Assembly (NCBI GenBank): GCA_963921825.1
Contig: OY997589.1
Span: 45,766,638 to 45,830,637 of the forward strand
DNA from: Erodium maritimum
Lineage: Eukaryota > Streptophyta > Magnoliopsida > Geraniales > Geraniaceae
Length of the DNA: 64,000 nt
Direction of reading: 5' to 3'
Numbering within the stretch: position 1 is the first letter of the stretch; the number at the start of each line of letters is the position of its first letter. This document shows positions 10,607-22,482 of this stretch, piece after piece. The position numbers were made by a program, and so were the translations under genes. The notes beneath the pieces are model-generated. The model worked only from the letters and a program-made list of their open reading frames with translations. It ran no database searches and was not told the DNA's origin.

Positions 10607-11040
10607 TAGGGAAAATAATAACGAAGCACAACCTTTAACAAGTTTAGTGAAATGAAGTATTAAAATTGATATCGAATTACAATAACTTGCGCAACCAAAG
10701 AGATACTCAGTTAAAAAGCATATGCGAGTATCTAACGTTTTAAGAAGATAACAATTACTAATAGGAAGTTAAGGAAAGAACAATCAAATATCACGATGAG
10801 AAGTTAAGCCTCGACACTCCGATCCACAATAATCTTGTATCATGTCGAATTTCCCCTCGGTCAAGAGGAGACACATATCGTCGAAATATCGGAAATGTCC
10901 CTAAGGGAACACATATCATCGGTACTTCCGGAAATGTCCTCAAAGGACCATATGTCATCGGGGTATAGATCATTGGGGGAAAACAGGGTAACATCCGGGT
11001 ATGCTCCCACAAGACGCATACACCCGGGGTGAAATAACAC

Positions 11041-11150
11041 GTAACCATTCCCCGCAGGTTAAACCATCCAATCGCCCCGCAGGGTCAACCATCCAATTCC
11101 CCGCAGGGTCCAATAACCAATGCCCCGCAGGGTCCAATAACCAATGCAAC
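11041..11150 (-). repeat. 24-25-bp tandem repeat in 3' LTR of E (4 units)
   Basis: CCCCGCAGGGTC-type units, each followed by CCATCCAAT or CAATAACCAATG, recur four times here and three times in the 5' LTR (about 19723-19795). The copy-number change happened after the element inserted. Confidence 0.85.
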
Positions 11151-11349
11151 TTGAAGGTCCACGAAATCCTAAAGTCATATCCAACCATCAACTATTTCAA
11201 AGTACAACTAACCAAATTCTTATAACCACACATCACAAGGAAATCAAATTACGTTAAAGCTTACCAATATACTTACCATTCACCATTCATCGGTCTATCA
11301 CTCACCCGACCATACCATTAGACACAATCAATTACACTCAAAACATACA

Positions 11350-11420
11350 TGCAGTTATTCATTCAGTCATTCAATCATTCAAGCATCCATTCAATCATTC
11401 AATCATTCAAGTATTCAATT
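11350..11420. repeat. CATTCAAT-type short tandem repeat in E LTR
   Basis: Runs of CAATCATT / CAAGCATC / CAAGTATT repeat with 8-12 bp spacing. The same block is at 20008-20068 in the 5' LTR. Confidence 0.7.
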
Positions 11421-12547
11421 TATCTAGCTCGTTAGACTGTTAATTTATCCTGAAGACAAAGAAAGCAATGCATGTGAGGCAAACACAAACAATCCTAAGG
11501 CTCATCACGGCCATTTACCAGCACGACAATTCCCAAGTATTGAAAGCGAGTTAAGCTAGTTATACACATCCTATACATGCATACTAGACAAGTCCGATTA
11601 TTAATAATTGAAAGCGATTATTCTAGTGATCCCTATACGCAACTAGACCTTTCCGATTTTAGTAACCTAATAGGCATGCTACGGTATTAAAATACACGAG
11701 GAGTTTAGTACTTTCCCTACCTCGAGATCTTCTTCTAATAAAACTCTTAGCTGAAGGAGTCTAGGCTAGTCTTCTCGTCGTTTGCTCACGGGTCCAAATC
11801 CTTGTCTTCCTCCGAGCTCGGTCCCACGGTCTTGGATCACAACAATACTAAAATTAGTAGCTAAACAGATCGGTCTTCAACTGAAATTACCGAATAAAAC
11901 CTCTGAAAACCATCCTCGAGTCAAAGGAACGAACTTGGAATCGAACTACGTTCAAAAGGGAAGGGTTACAGTTCTGGAAACCAGGCCCGGAAACTGGCAC
12001 GTCCCGTGTCACCATCCGGCCCGGAATCTGATACGGAACGTATCACGGTCCAGTCCAGAACCAGACACAGACCGCGCCACAGACTGGTCCGGTACCAGAC
12101 ACGGACCTCGCGACGTACCGGCCCAGAATCAGACACGGACCGTGCGAGGTCCCGTGCCGGTGTCTGAACCGTTCCGCGCCGCGTACTGTGCCGGTACCCA
12201 GCCCGTCCCGTGTTGCGCGCCGTGCCGGCACCAGGCCCGTTCCGGGTCCCATTCCGTGCCAACCAGACCAGAACCTTCCCCTTTCTTCCCCAACTCGGAT
12301 TCCACGAAAATCAACCCTAATTCTCCATTTCCAGCTCCAAACAACTCCAAAATAACCATCAAAAACCTCCAAACCTCAGCACCCTCATTGAGTTTCATCG
12401 AAACTTCAACCAACACAATCAAAACAACCTAACTTCACTAATTCTTCTTCAAACAACAAGCAAAGAAGCTAGTTCTTCAAGTTCAAGCCAAAACCCACAA
12501 AACCCAAAACTAGAAAGTGGATGAAATGAGAACTTAAGAGCATCCAT

Positions 12548-12553
12548 ACCTTT
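12548..12553 (-). promoter_or_regulatory. Donor-like site in 3' LTR of E
   Basis: On the minus strand CCTAAAG|GTATGG matches a strong plant 5' splice site. It lies after a leader segment of the LTR and about 1.99 kb (insertion excluded) before the acceptor-like ATACAG near 10562. The identical site is at 21188-21193 in the 5' LTR. Splicing is inferred only. Confidence 0.4.
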
Positions 12554-13143
12554 AGGATGAGGAGATGATGAAGCTAGCAAGCTTTAGGAGGAGAAATGGT
12601 GAAGATATGAGCCAAAAACCCTCCATTTTCTCTCTTTCTTCTTGCTCAAGCCAAGTAGCTTCTCCCTTTCTCTCCCTCTAGCAATAGTCAGCTGCAACAA
12701 AGAGTGAATGACTGAATTGTCTCCAACAATTGCCTGAAATGACCTAAAATGCTAATTGACCAAAAGCCCCTTTCAAGTTCTATCCACTTAAAGGCTTTAA
12801 GGAGGGGTAAAATGTCATTTAAACTCATGTTCTTATCATCCAAGACTCTAATGCCATGTGGCATTGTGGGAACCACTTTCTTTTAAATTAATTCCAGCAG
12901 TCCAATTTTAAGTCGGGAAAAGTCGATAAAAAGCTCGGGTTTGACCAAAAGTTGACCATTACAAAATTACAGTCAAACTGAAGGAAATGGCCTAACTAAG
13001 CTAGTCGTGATGACAATAAGCTTTTTGGGCCCCGAAAAGGTCCCGAATGACTTCATGAGTCATCAGTTGACTTTTTCGGCCGAAAGTCAAACTTGGCTAG
13101 AAATCACCGGTTCGACCGGAATCGACCGGGGGCGGTTCTTACA

Positions 13144-13160
13144 ATCTACCCCCCTTAAAA
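13144..13160 (-). other. Polypurine tract of element E
   Basis: On the minus strand TTTTAAGGGGGGTAGAT lies immediately upstream of the LTR start TGTAAGAACC. This is the expected position of the plus-strand priming site. Confidence 0.85.
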
Positions 13161-13196
13161 GAATTTTGTCCTCGTAATTAAAAAGGAAAAAGTACT

Positions 13197-14456
13197 TCAA
13201 AGGCCGAACAGGTGGGGATACTTCACGCGAACCTCATCCTCGCGCTCCCACGTCGACCTAGCTCCTTGGTGTCCCCACTGCACTAGCACGAGTGGAATAG
13301 TCTTGTTCCGCAGAACCTTCTCTTTCGTACCCAAAATACTGACTGATTGCTCCTCGTACGAGACATCATTAGCTACCTCGATGTCTGACCACTCAATAAC
13401 GTGGGAGGGGTCTGCAGTGTACTTCCGCAACTAGGATACGTGGAACACGTTATGCACGTTTCCAAGCTACGGTGGCAATACAAGGCGATACGCCACAGCT
13501 CCAACTCTATCCAGAATCTCAAAAGGTCCGATAAACCGCGTGGCCAGCTTGCCTCTGCCGCGGTTGAACCGTAGTAGTCCCTTCTTCGGGCTCACCTTCA
13601 GAAACACGTGCTCACCCACCGAAAACTCAAGAGGTCGACGTCGTCTACCTGTGTTACTCTTCTGTCTGCTCTGTGCGGTCTTCAACCATTCTCGAATCAA
13701 CGCGACCAAGCTCCGCTCTCCTACCTCTGCCCAACACACAGGCGATCTGCACGGTCTGCCATACTGAGCCTCAAATGGTGCCATCCCAATGCTGGACTAA
13801 TAACTGTTGTTGTAGGAGAATTCGGCCAAAGGCAAATGATCCTCCCATGATCCGCGGAAGTCTAACACAAAAGCGCGTAGCATGTCCTCAAAAATCTGTA
13901 TATTGTGCTCTGACTGGCCATCTGTCTGCGGGTGATACGATGTACTAAGCAGAACCTCAGTCCCCAACGCCTCCTGTAGGCTCTCCCAAAATCTGGATGT
14001 GAAGCGAGGATCCCTGTCGGATACAACTGACATAGGTACTCCATGAAGGCGAATGATCTCTCGGACGTACAACCGGCTCAACTGATCAACTGTGTTAGTC
14101 ATTCGCATGGCTAGAAAGTGTGGCGACTTGGTCAGTCGGTCAACCACAACCCAAATAGCATCGTACCCTCTTGGCGACCTCGGTAAGACACTAAAGAAGT
14201 CCATAGTGCCGTGCTCCCACTTCCACTCTACGATCGGCAAAGGCTGTAGTAACCCGGCGGGACGCTGGTGCTCGGCCTTCACCTGCTGACAGGTGAGGCA
14301 TCTCGAAACAAAATCTGCAACTGCTCTACGCATCCCGCTCCGCCAGAACTGCCGTCGGATATCCCGATACATCTTGGTGCCACCATGGTGCACCGCAAAA
14401 CGGGAGTGATGACACCCTCTCAACACAACATTACTATAACTCCGCGGCACAAACAA
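13197..14456 (-). pseudogene. Integrase and chromodomain-like tail of gypsy element E
   Basis: The frame runs from VPRSYSNVVL through the HHCC N-domain (GCHHSRFAVHHGGTKMYRD ... CLTCQQVKAEHQR), the DDE core (Asp in TMDF, SDRDPRF, and the Glu region in GQSEHNIQIFEDML, where the catalytic Glu follows QS), YGRPCRSPVCW, FIGPFEIL, VFHVS and LRKY. It ends in a chromodomain-like tail (EKVLRNKTIPLVLVQW, TWEREDEVRVKYPHLF), stopping at 13197. Stops interrupt at about 13794 and 13466 and at 13431-13433 (TAG where relatives have CAG in VSQLRKY). The tail is of the Tekay type, thought to guide insertion into heterochromatin. Contiguous with RT upstream through two stops near 14464 and 14479. Confidence 0.92.
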
Positions 14457-14477
14457 CCGTCCTCAGTAGCGTAGAAC

Positions 14478-16015
14478 CTAGTCGGTGCTCTGTTCCCAGC
14501 CTTCGGTCTCATCACCGCTGACCAACCGCTCTCGTATCCCTGCCGTCTCGGCATCCTTGGCATGTGCCTCCAATACTCGGGCAACTAAGTTGGGCTGAGC
14601 CACCAATGCACACAAAGTCAAACCCTCCATGATCTCCTCTAGCTCCAGTCCGAACGAGCTTAGCTCCTCCATCATGTCCCACTCCCGGACCAAAATACTA
14701 GCAACGCAGTGGGTGGACTTCCTACTCAGGGCGTCGGCGACGACGTTCGCCTTGCCCGAGTGATAGAGTAGCTCGAAGTCATACTCTTCGAATAGCTCCA
14801 TCCAACGTCTCTGATGCATGTTCAGATCGCGCTGAGAGAAAATGTACGTGAGGCTCTTGTGATCCGAGAACACTCGGAACCGCTCACTGTACAAATAATG
14901 CCTCCATCTCTTCAGAGCAAAGACCATCGCTGCTAACTCTTGATCGTGGGTCGGGTAGTTGACCTCATGTACCTTCAACTGTCTCGAGCCATAGGCAACT
15001 ACCTTCCCGGACTGCATCAGTACGCAAGCCAATCCCTCTCCTGAAGCGTCACAATAAATGTTGTAACCTACTCCCCCATCTGGCACAATCAACACGGGGG
15101 CGGTCGTCAATCGAGCCTTCAGCTCGGAAAAGGAGTGCTCACACTCATCAGTCCAAAGGAACTCTGCTCCCTTGCGAGTCAGCGCTGTCATAGGTGCAGC
15201 CAAACGTGAGAAGTCCTGGACGAAACGTCGATAATACCCCGCCAAACCCAGGAAGCTACGGATCTCAAATACGTTCTTGGGCCGTGCCCACTTCGAAACT
15301 GCATCGATTTTCGCCGAATAGACTAAGATACCCTCTCGGGACACAACATGCCTTAGGAACTTCACCTCTACGAGCCAGAACTCGCACTTCTCCAGGTTGT
15401 CGTACAACCGGTGAGTGCGTAACAGAGTCAAGACTGTCCTCAGATGCTCCTCATGCGCCTCTTCACTAGGCGAGTAAATCAAGATGTCGTCAACAAACAC
15501 TACGACAAATTAGTCCAAGTACGGTCTGAAGATGTCGTTCATCAAGTCCATAAAAGCGGCTGGTGCGTTCGTCAACGCGAACGACATCACTAAGAACTCA
15601 AAGTGTCTGTACCGAGTTCGAAACACGATCTTCTCCACATCTTCCTCTCGAACCCTCAACTGGAAGTACCCAGATCGAAGATCAATCTTCGAGAAGTACC
15701 TCGCCCCTCGTAGCTGGTCAAACAGATCATCGATCCTCAGCATCGGATAGCGGTTCTTTACCGTCACCCAGTTCAGCTTCCGGTAATCGATGCATATCTT
15801 CAAAGCTCCACCCTTCTTCTTCACAAAAGGGCGGGTGCTCCCCACGGGGATACGCTCGGACGGATGAAACCCTTCTCCTGGAGTTCCCCGAGTTGTCGCT
15901 TTAGTTTGACCAACTCGGCTGGTGCAAAACGGTACGGGGCCATGGAGATCGGCGCCGTACCTGGGATCAGGTCGATCCTAAACTCCACCTCGCGCGCTGG
16001 CGGTAACCCAGACAA
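14478..16015 (-). pseudogene. Reverse transcriptase-RNase H of gypsy element E
   Basis: RT begins [16 protein letters not shown] and [11 protein letters not shown] (15821-16015). The frame then shifts near 15835, and [23 protein letters not shown] and LTNAPAAF follow to 15510. A TAA (15510-15512) stands in place of Glu before [13 protein letters not shown]; the FVDD catalytic box is intact at about 15480-15495. RNase H follows: [66 protein letters not shown]. The open stretch 14478-15500 is the longest in this element (340 codons). Two stops precede the integrase. Confidence 0.93.
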
Positions 16016-16088
16016 CTCCTACGGAAAAAACTCCAGGAAATCACGTACAACTCTTGGTAGTTCTCTACTATCCCACACGATCTCCGTC

Positions 16089-16470
16089 TCAGCTCCCGTA
16101 GTCAAGGCAGACAGAAGGACAAGTAATGACTCGATCGCCCAGCCTCACTGTCACCTGTCGTCTGTAGCAATCAATCGTTGCCCTGTATCTCGCAAGCCAG
16201 TCCAATCCCAAAATTACGTCAACAGCAGTCATATCCAAGACGAGTAAGTCACCAACAAAGGGGCAGTCCGCCACTCTAATCGCGCAATCCTGACAAACGG
16301 TCCTCAACACCACCTCTCCCGTAACTGGGGTATCCAAACAAAGGGGTCGACTCAACGTCTCCACCCGCAATCCAAAGAAACAGCGGAAGTAGAAGAGATG
16401 AAAGAGTGGGAAGCACCCGTATCAAAAAGAAAAGAAGCCCACGAATGAAACAGTAAACACGTACCCTGAG
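16089..16470 (-). pseudogene. Aspartic protease of gypsy element E (frameshifted)
   Basis: FDTGASHSF, the active-site region, can be read on the minus strand at about 16405-16430. About 60 bases later another frame takes over with VETLSRPLCLDTPV, CAIRVADCPFVGDLLVLDM and ILGLDWLARYRATIDCYRRQV. At least one frameshift separates the active site from the rest. The flap and the GLDWL block match element A, which has its own break at the same junction. Confidence 0.82.
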
Positions 16471-16644
16471 TAGCCTCATGGCCGGCGTATGGTCTCTCAG
16501 CTCTGGAATCAGTGACTGCATAGACTCGGCCCTGCTGTGCCGGAGGTCCTCCTCTCGGTGGTGGTGAAGTTCCACCTGTTGCATAGCCCTTGGCTGGTGT
16601 CTCTAAACCGGTGCTCCCGCCGCCTGACGCAGAGCTCTAGGAGG

Positions 16645-17928
16645 CTATGCCTGACGTGGTCGACCAGGAGGTGCCTGGCGAGTCTGAGCCTGCTGAGGCC
16701 TCAGTGTAGGCACTCCCCAAACTCGATCAGGACAAGTGAAGGAAATGTGCCCCTGCCGGCCGCACTGGTAACAAACCCTCTTAACAACCCGCTGTCTGTC
16801 TCCGAACCTCTGGGGACAATCACTCTGCCGATCTGCAGGTCCGCTGCTCCTCGGGCAGTCTCGGGCTAGGTGCCCCTGCTGCCTGCATAGAGGACACGAC
16901 TGCGTCACCGGGGCAGGTCCAACTGATGCTACCGCTCCTACCCGGCGCATGCCACCTGACTGGAACTGGGGCTGAAAAGATCCAGAGACTCTCTGCCTTC
17001 GCTGGTCGCGACTCTCGGACGGTCGTAGGAAGCCACTCGGCCTCGGTCTGATCTCCCGCGCTCTGGCGGTCTCTCTGAAATTTCTCTGTATGGCTAAAGC
17101 CTGATCCATCAATGTAGAGTACAGCTCGGTCCTGAAAGCGATGACCATGTCTGCAATCGACGGAATGAGCCTGTTCTCGAATCGTCTGTAGCGACTATCC
17201 TCAGTCTGCACCATCTCCGGTGCGAAGCGAGACAGGGATATAAATCTCATAGCATACTCAGAGACGGTCAGCCCTCTCTGACACAGTTCCAGGAACTGCT
17301 GGCGTCTATCGTCCCGAATGGACCGAGGGAAATACTGCTCCAGGAACAGTCTGCTGAATAACTGATAGTCGTCCCCAACTCTGGTCTGCACGGACTACCA
17401 CCAGAAATACGCCTCTCCCTAGAGCTGGAAGGTCGCGAAGGAAACTCTCAGACGACCTTCAGATACCCCAGAGGTATCTAGGTTGCGGGTAACCCGCTCT
17501 AGCCATCCTACAGCTGCCTCGGGGTCGGCTCCCCCGGAGTAGATAGGCATACCTAGTCTATGGAAGTCCCTTAGGGCATGGGCCGTGTAGCTGTCCAACT
17601 GGATTGGCCTCTCCCTAGTGACTGCGGTGGGGGTAGGCACAGGCTCTGGTGCCGGTGATGCGGCCCCCTGCTGAGCGTTGATCGCTGCCAGCATTGCGCG
17701 AACCACCTCCTCTAGAGGGGCCGCCTGAGTCGGCTCAGCGACTGGAGAAGTCCTGGGTGGTAACTTCGACGGTCCACCCTCAAAGCTCTGGTGCTCTGCG
17801 AAAGCAGCACCCAGGGCACTCGCTGCCCCTGCCTGCTCAGAAACAGGTGTCTGACTCGGGCCCCCAGCCGAGCGGCTCGTGGTACCCCTCAGAACGTAAG
17901 CACGAGGCATCTCGTAAACCCGCTGCAC
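16645..17928 (-). pseudogene. gag: Gag of gypsy element E
   Basis: Starts MQRVYEMPRAYVLRG at 17928, preceded by about 1.1 kb of leader. It has a low-complexity Ala/Pro/Glu-rich N part, then a capsid-like region (LDSYTAHALRDFHRLGMP, GWLERV, FLEQYFPRSIRDDRRQQFLE, VSEYAMRF). Two CCHC knuckles lie near 16890 (CPLCRQQGHLARDCP) and 16765 (CYQCGRQGHISFTCP). One frame runs through, broken by stops near 17395-17418. The start is chosen as the first Met of the long frame; MPRAYVLRG six residues later is a common gag start in this lineage and may be the true one. Confidence 0.88.
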
Positions 17929-19022
17929 GGATAACGCATAGTTTCAGATCAAGCGGTTCGATCAAAACACAGAGACGCTCACACACGCTTCACAGGGGTC
18001 ATAAAAGACCAACAATACTTAGCTTCAGTAAACTCATATATATAATACTTTATATAAACAAAGAAGCCCGCATACTTGTGCGTCTCACCACAACAATCAA
18101 GCAAAAATCAACTCCCACAGGAGGTACAGTCCCAAGTAATTCACACAATACACAACCGAACTGGCCTACCCCTCGATCGGATATCTTCCCAACGCGTGGG
18201 GTCTAAAATCATAACATGATCAAGTACATAAAATTTTCATTACTTCCTTTTTCACAAGTTCTCATCACTTTAACTTAATACATTCATGTCGATCTCACGT
18301 CGTTACAACCCGATTCATGCGTCCCCGATTTTCGTTGTAACCACTTGACATCCCCCTATCACGTTCGACTACAGTTGCGCCCCTGAGTCAATCTGTGATA
18401 GTACAAACACTTCAGTTTTACAGAAATTTCGGCATGACCTATTCGTATTTTCCACTAACCATCCGCTTAAGCGGGACATTTTATAACCAAATTCACGCAT
18501 CATTCAACACACAAGGTTCTCATAAACAGCAACAGTACACGTCACTGTACGATACTGCAGTATCGTTCGGGTTCTACCCTGTACTTAATTAACATCCCCT
18601 TCTTCTCAACCTTTCACTTAAATCCTCAAATAGCGGTCCACATTTAACCAAGTCAATACTTCAACAAGTCAACAATTCAACAAGTCAACACTTCAACTTT
18701 AGCACTCACAGAACGGCCAACCAAGGCAGCAACATGTTTAACAATTGGATTACTCAACAACCAATTCAGAACGGTTGACCATTGATCGTTAATCCAATCC
18801 CAATCTCAATCGTTCGGCATCACCGATCACTGTAGCATACAGTCAATAGGGCAAGGTTACTAGTCAAGCAATGCAACCGTCATAACATAAAAGATTCAAA
18901 CTTAAACAAACGCTGAAACAATCAAGACTTATGTCGTTCTAACTCTACGCATCAGACGTTTCCAACTTGCGTCACTGAGTACCACGTCCGAGGTTTTGAA
19001 AGCGAGTTCAAAATGAAACCAG
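17929..19022 (-). other. 5' leader of element E, no coding seen
   Basis: AT-rich sequence between PBS and gag, with short CAAC / CAAGTCAA-type repetitive motifs near 18640-18700. I see no gene. Long leaders of this kind are usual for Tekay-like elements. Confidence 0.7.
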
Positions 19023-19034
19023 GCTCTGATACCA
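19023..19034 (-). other. Primer-binding site of element E (tRNA-iMet type)
   Basis: On the minus strand TGGTATCAGAGC starts three bases after the end of the 5' LTR. It is complementary to the 3' end of plant initiator methionine tRNA and is the most common PBS of plant LTR retrotransposons. Confidence 0.95.
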
Positions 19035-19037
19035 AAT

Positions 19038-21784
19038 TGTCACGCCCCAAATCCGGTTTTGACCAGACTCGGGACGTGACTCAAAGGAAAAATAACAAAA
19101 TCTACGATAAGGTAGTTTAAATAATAATAAAGTCTCCAAATTTAGTTTCAACTCAAGAAGTCTCAAGAAATACGTCTACAATAAGGTTTAAAAGTAAAGT
19201 GTTTATAAAATAAGGCGGCCACAACATCTCTAAAGACAAGCACCCGAACCCACGAAGCTCCCGAGCCTCGAGTGCACTAGTCACCAAGCAAGCCTGTATA
19301 AAAAGTAAACAAACAAATAGGGGTGAGCTTACTCTCAGTAGGGAAAATAATAACGAAGCACAACCTTTAACAAGTTTAGTGAAATGAAATATTAAAATTG
19401 ATATCGAATTACAATAACTTGTGTAACCAAAGAGATACTTAGTAAAAAGGCATAAACGAGTATCTAACGTTTTAAGAAGATAAAAATTACTAATAGGAAG
19501 TTAAGGAAAGAACAATCAAATATCACGATGAGAAGTTAAGCCTCTACATATCGTCGGAATATCGGAAATGTCCCTAAGGGAACACATATCATCGGTACTT
19601 CCGGAAATGTCCTCAAAGGACCATATGTCATCGGGGTATAGATCATCGGGGCAAAGCAGGGTAACATCCGGGTATGCTCCCACAAGACGCATAAACCCGG
19701 GGTGAAACAACACGTAACCATTCCCCGCAAGTTAAACCATCCAATCGCCCCGCAGGGTCAACCATCCAATGCCCCGCAGGGTCCAATAATCAATGCAACT
19801 CAAAGGTCCACGAAATCGTAACGTCATATCCAACCATCAACCATTTCAAAGTACAACTAACCCCATTCTTATAACCACACGTCACAAGGAAATCAAATAA
19901 CATTAAAGCTTACCAATATACTTACCATTCGCCATTCATCGGTCTATCACTCACCCGACCATACCATTAGACACAGTCAATTACACTCAAAACATACATG
20001 CAGTTATTCATTCAGTCATTCAATCATTCAAACATCCATTCAATCATTCAATCATTCAAGTATTCAATTTATCTAGCTCGTTAGACTCTTAATTTATCCC
20101 GAAGACTAAGCAAGCAATGCATGTGAGGCAAACACAAACAATCCTAAGGCTCATCACGACCATCTACCAGCACAACAATTCCCAAGTATTGAAAGCGAGT
20201 TAAGCTAGTTATACACATCCTATACACGCATACTAGACACGTCCGATTATTAATAATTGAAAGCGATTATTCTAGTGATCCCTATATGCAACTAGACCTT
20301 TCCGATTTTATTAACCTAATAGGCATGCTACGGTATTAAAATACACGAGGAGTTTAGTACTTTCCCTACCTCGAGGTCTTCCTCTAATAAAACTCTTAGC
20401 TAAAGGAGTCTGGGCTAGTCTTCTCGTTGTCTGCTTACGGGTCCAAATCCTTGTCTTCCTCCAAGCTCGGTCCCACGGTCTTGGATCACAACAATACTAA
20501 AATTAGTAGCTAAACAGAGCGGTCTTCAACTGAAATTACCGAACAAAACCTCTGAAAACCATCCTCGAGTCAAAGGAACGAACTTGGAATCGAACTAGGT
20601 TCAAAAGGGAAGGGTTACAGTTCTGGAAACCAGGCCCGGAAACTAGCACGTCCCGTGTCACCATCCGGCCCGGAATCTGATACGGAACGTATCATGGTCC
20701 GGTCCGGAACCAGACACAGACCGCGCCACAGACCGGCGCGATACTAGACACGGACCGCGCGACGCACCGGCCCAAAATCAGACACAGACCGTGCGAGGTC
20801 CCGTGCCGGAGTCTGGACCGTTCCGTGCCACGTACCGTGCCGGTACCCGTGCTGCACGCCGTGCCGGCACCAGGCTCGTTCCGGGTCCCATTCTGTGCCG
20901 AACCAGACCAGAACCTTCTTCTTTCTTCCCTAACTCGGATTCCACGAAAATCAACCCAAAATCTCCATTTCCAACTCCAAACAACTCCAAAATAACCATC
21001 AAAAACCTCCAAACCTCAACACCCTCAATGAGTTTCATCAAAACTTCAACAAACACAATCAAAACAACCTAACTTCACTAATTCTTCTTCAAACAACAAG
21101 CAAAGAAGCTAGTTCTTCAAGTTCAAGCCAAAACCCACAAAACCCAAAACTAGAAAGTGGATGAAATGAGAAGTTAAGAGCATCCATACCTTTAGGATGA
21201 GGAGATGATGAAGCTAGCAAGCTTTAGGAGGAGAAATGGTGAAGAGATGAGCCAAAAACCCTCCCTTTTCTCTCTTTCTTCTTGCTCAAGCCAAGTAGCT
21301 TCTCCCTTTCTCTCCCTGTAGCAATAGTCAGCTGCAACAAAGAGTGAATGGTTGAATGTTCTTCAACAATTGCCTTAAATGACCTAAAATGCTAAATAAC
21401 CAAAAGCCCCTTTCAAGTTCTATCCACTTAAAGGCTTTAAGGAGGGGTAAAAGGTCATTTAAACTCATTTTCTTCTCATCCAAGACTCTAATGCCATGTG
21501 GCATTGTGGGAGCCACTATCTTTTAAATTAGTTCCAGCAGTCCAATTTTAAGTCGGGAAAAGTCGATAAAAAGCTCGGGTTTGACCAAAAGTTGACCGTT
21601 ACAATATTATAGTCAAACTGAAGGAAATGGCCTAACTAAGCTAACCGTGATGACGGCTAAGCTTTTTGGGTCCCGGAAAGGTCCCGAATGACTTCTTGAG
21701 TCATTGGTTGACTTTTCCGGCCGAAAGTCAAACTTGGCTAGAAATCACCGGTTCGACCGGAATCGACCGGGGGCGGTTCTTACA
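19038..21784 (-). repeat. 5' LTR of element E (2747 bp)
   Basis: TG...CA ends (TGTAAGAACC at 21784, GTGACA at 19038), followed by the PBS. Contains the dyad and acceptor-like block (19294-19338; one dyad arm mutated, actctcag), three CCCCGCAGGG units (19723-19795), the CATTCAAT repeat (20008-20068), a GC-rich block (20640-20890) and the donor-like CCTAAAG|GTATGG (21188-21193). Confidence 0.95.
19294..19338 (-). promoter_or_regulatory. Dyad and acceptor-like site in 5' LTR of E
   Basis: Same block as 10562-10606. One arm of the dyad carries a substitution (actctcag instead of acgctcag), while the T-rich tract and ATACAG are unchanged. Confidence 0.45.
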
Positions 21785-22480
21785 TCAACATTAGGGATGT
21801 TTTCCTAATATGATCCAATAAGCAGACTTCATCCACATACACATAATATGGTAGCATGCTTCTTCCTAATATTTTTTTAAATAAAGCATACAACCAATAA
21901 GCTAGCAATCCCAAATCATCCAAAACATACCTTCTTTGCCCTTGATTGCCTCAAAAAGTGGTAAACGGGAAAGGGTTCCGAAATTGATGCTTCAATGAAC
22001 AGTTCTAGCAAAGGAGAAAAAAACAAACGTAGTGAAGCAACATTCCAAAAATGGCATTATAATTGCAAACTGAGCACACAGTCTTGGAGAGTTAAGTGTT
22101 ATAGAGTAGTTAATACATCACGAGATCAGCTAGAACATGCCCGAGGGTAAAACAACTATAACCATAGTTTATCAAAAAAGTTTAACAACCAACGAGGAAG
22201 AGATACATATTTCTTCGTAGTGGATCAGATTGAGATGAGGAGGCTTCTGGTTCAACATCTTCTGAGGTATCTTCCCTGACATCTTCTTACGAGTCTTGAA
22301 CAAGCTCTTCCAAGATGGCAAGTGCAGCTTGGACCTTGAAAACTGGTTGAGCTAAGAAGGCTTGGACTCTCTGAATTGCCTGTAATCTTGGGCTTCTTCT
22401 TTCCTCATGTCAGGACATCATTATTGACATTTGAACCTCATGAGCGCTTCAAGTTGAAAAATAGAGTAGTAGGTTTCTTT
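21785..22480 (-). other. Spacer of element F between envelope-like ORF and PPT
   Basis: Interrupted at 21785 by element E (continues at 8612). Minus-strand reading of 22200-22440 gives an acidic, Gln/Glu-rich stretch (VQAFLAQPVFKVQAALAILEE, EDVEPEASSSQSDPLRR) that looks like the continuation of the envelope-like protein after its stop near 22481. The rest shows nothing I recognise. Confidence 0.45.
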
Positions 22481-22482
22481 AC

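Larger units (their letters stand above)
8613..13143 (-). repeat. 3' LTR of element E, interrupted at 8649-10336
   Basis: It starts (minus strand) TGTAAGAACC at 13143 and ends GGGGCGTGACA at 8613. Without the inserted copia LTR and one TSD copy it is about 2838 bp, against 2747 bp for the 5' LTR (19038-21784). Visible length differences are about 60 bp near 10810-10875, present here and absent from the 5' copy, and one extra 24-bp CCCCGCAGGGTC unit here. Elsewhere the two LTRs align closely. Confidence 0.93.
8613..21784 (-). mobile_element. Complete Ty3-gypsy Tekay/Del-like element E
   Basis: Both LTRs, PBS, gag, protease, RT, RNase H, integrase, chromodomain-like tail and PPT are present in order on the minus strand. 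LTRs begin TGTAAGAACCGCCCCC and end GGGGCGTGACA. Flanks are tcaaa (8608-8612) and tcaac (21785-21789): a 5-bp TSD with one mismatch. Length is 13172 bp, about 11.5 kb without the copia solo LTR in its 3' LTR. The polyprotein could be followed mostly in one frame from gag to integrase, with a few frameshifts and about ten stops. It is inactive but structurally the best preserved LTR element here. Confidence 0.93.

Noticed and set aside
11782..12432. 216-codon plus-strand open frame inside the 3' LTR of E
   Set aside because: It lies antisense in an LTR, is composed of GC-rich quasi-repeats, and the equivalent stretch in the 5' LTR (20440-21072) is broken.
19023..19034. tRNA gene remnant
   Set aside because: Only the 12-base complement of the tRNA-iMet 3' end is present, adjacent to an LTR: it is a primer-binding site.
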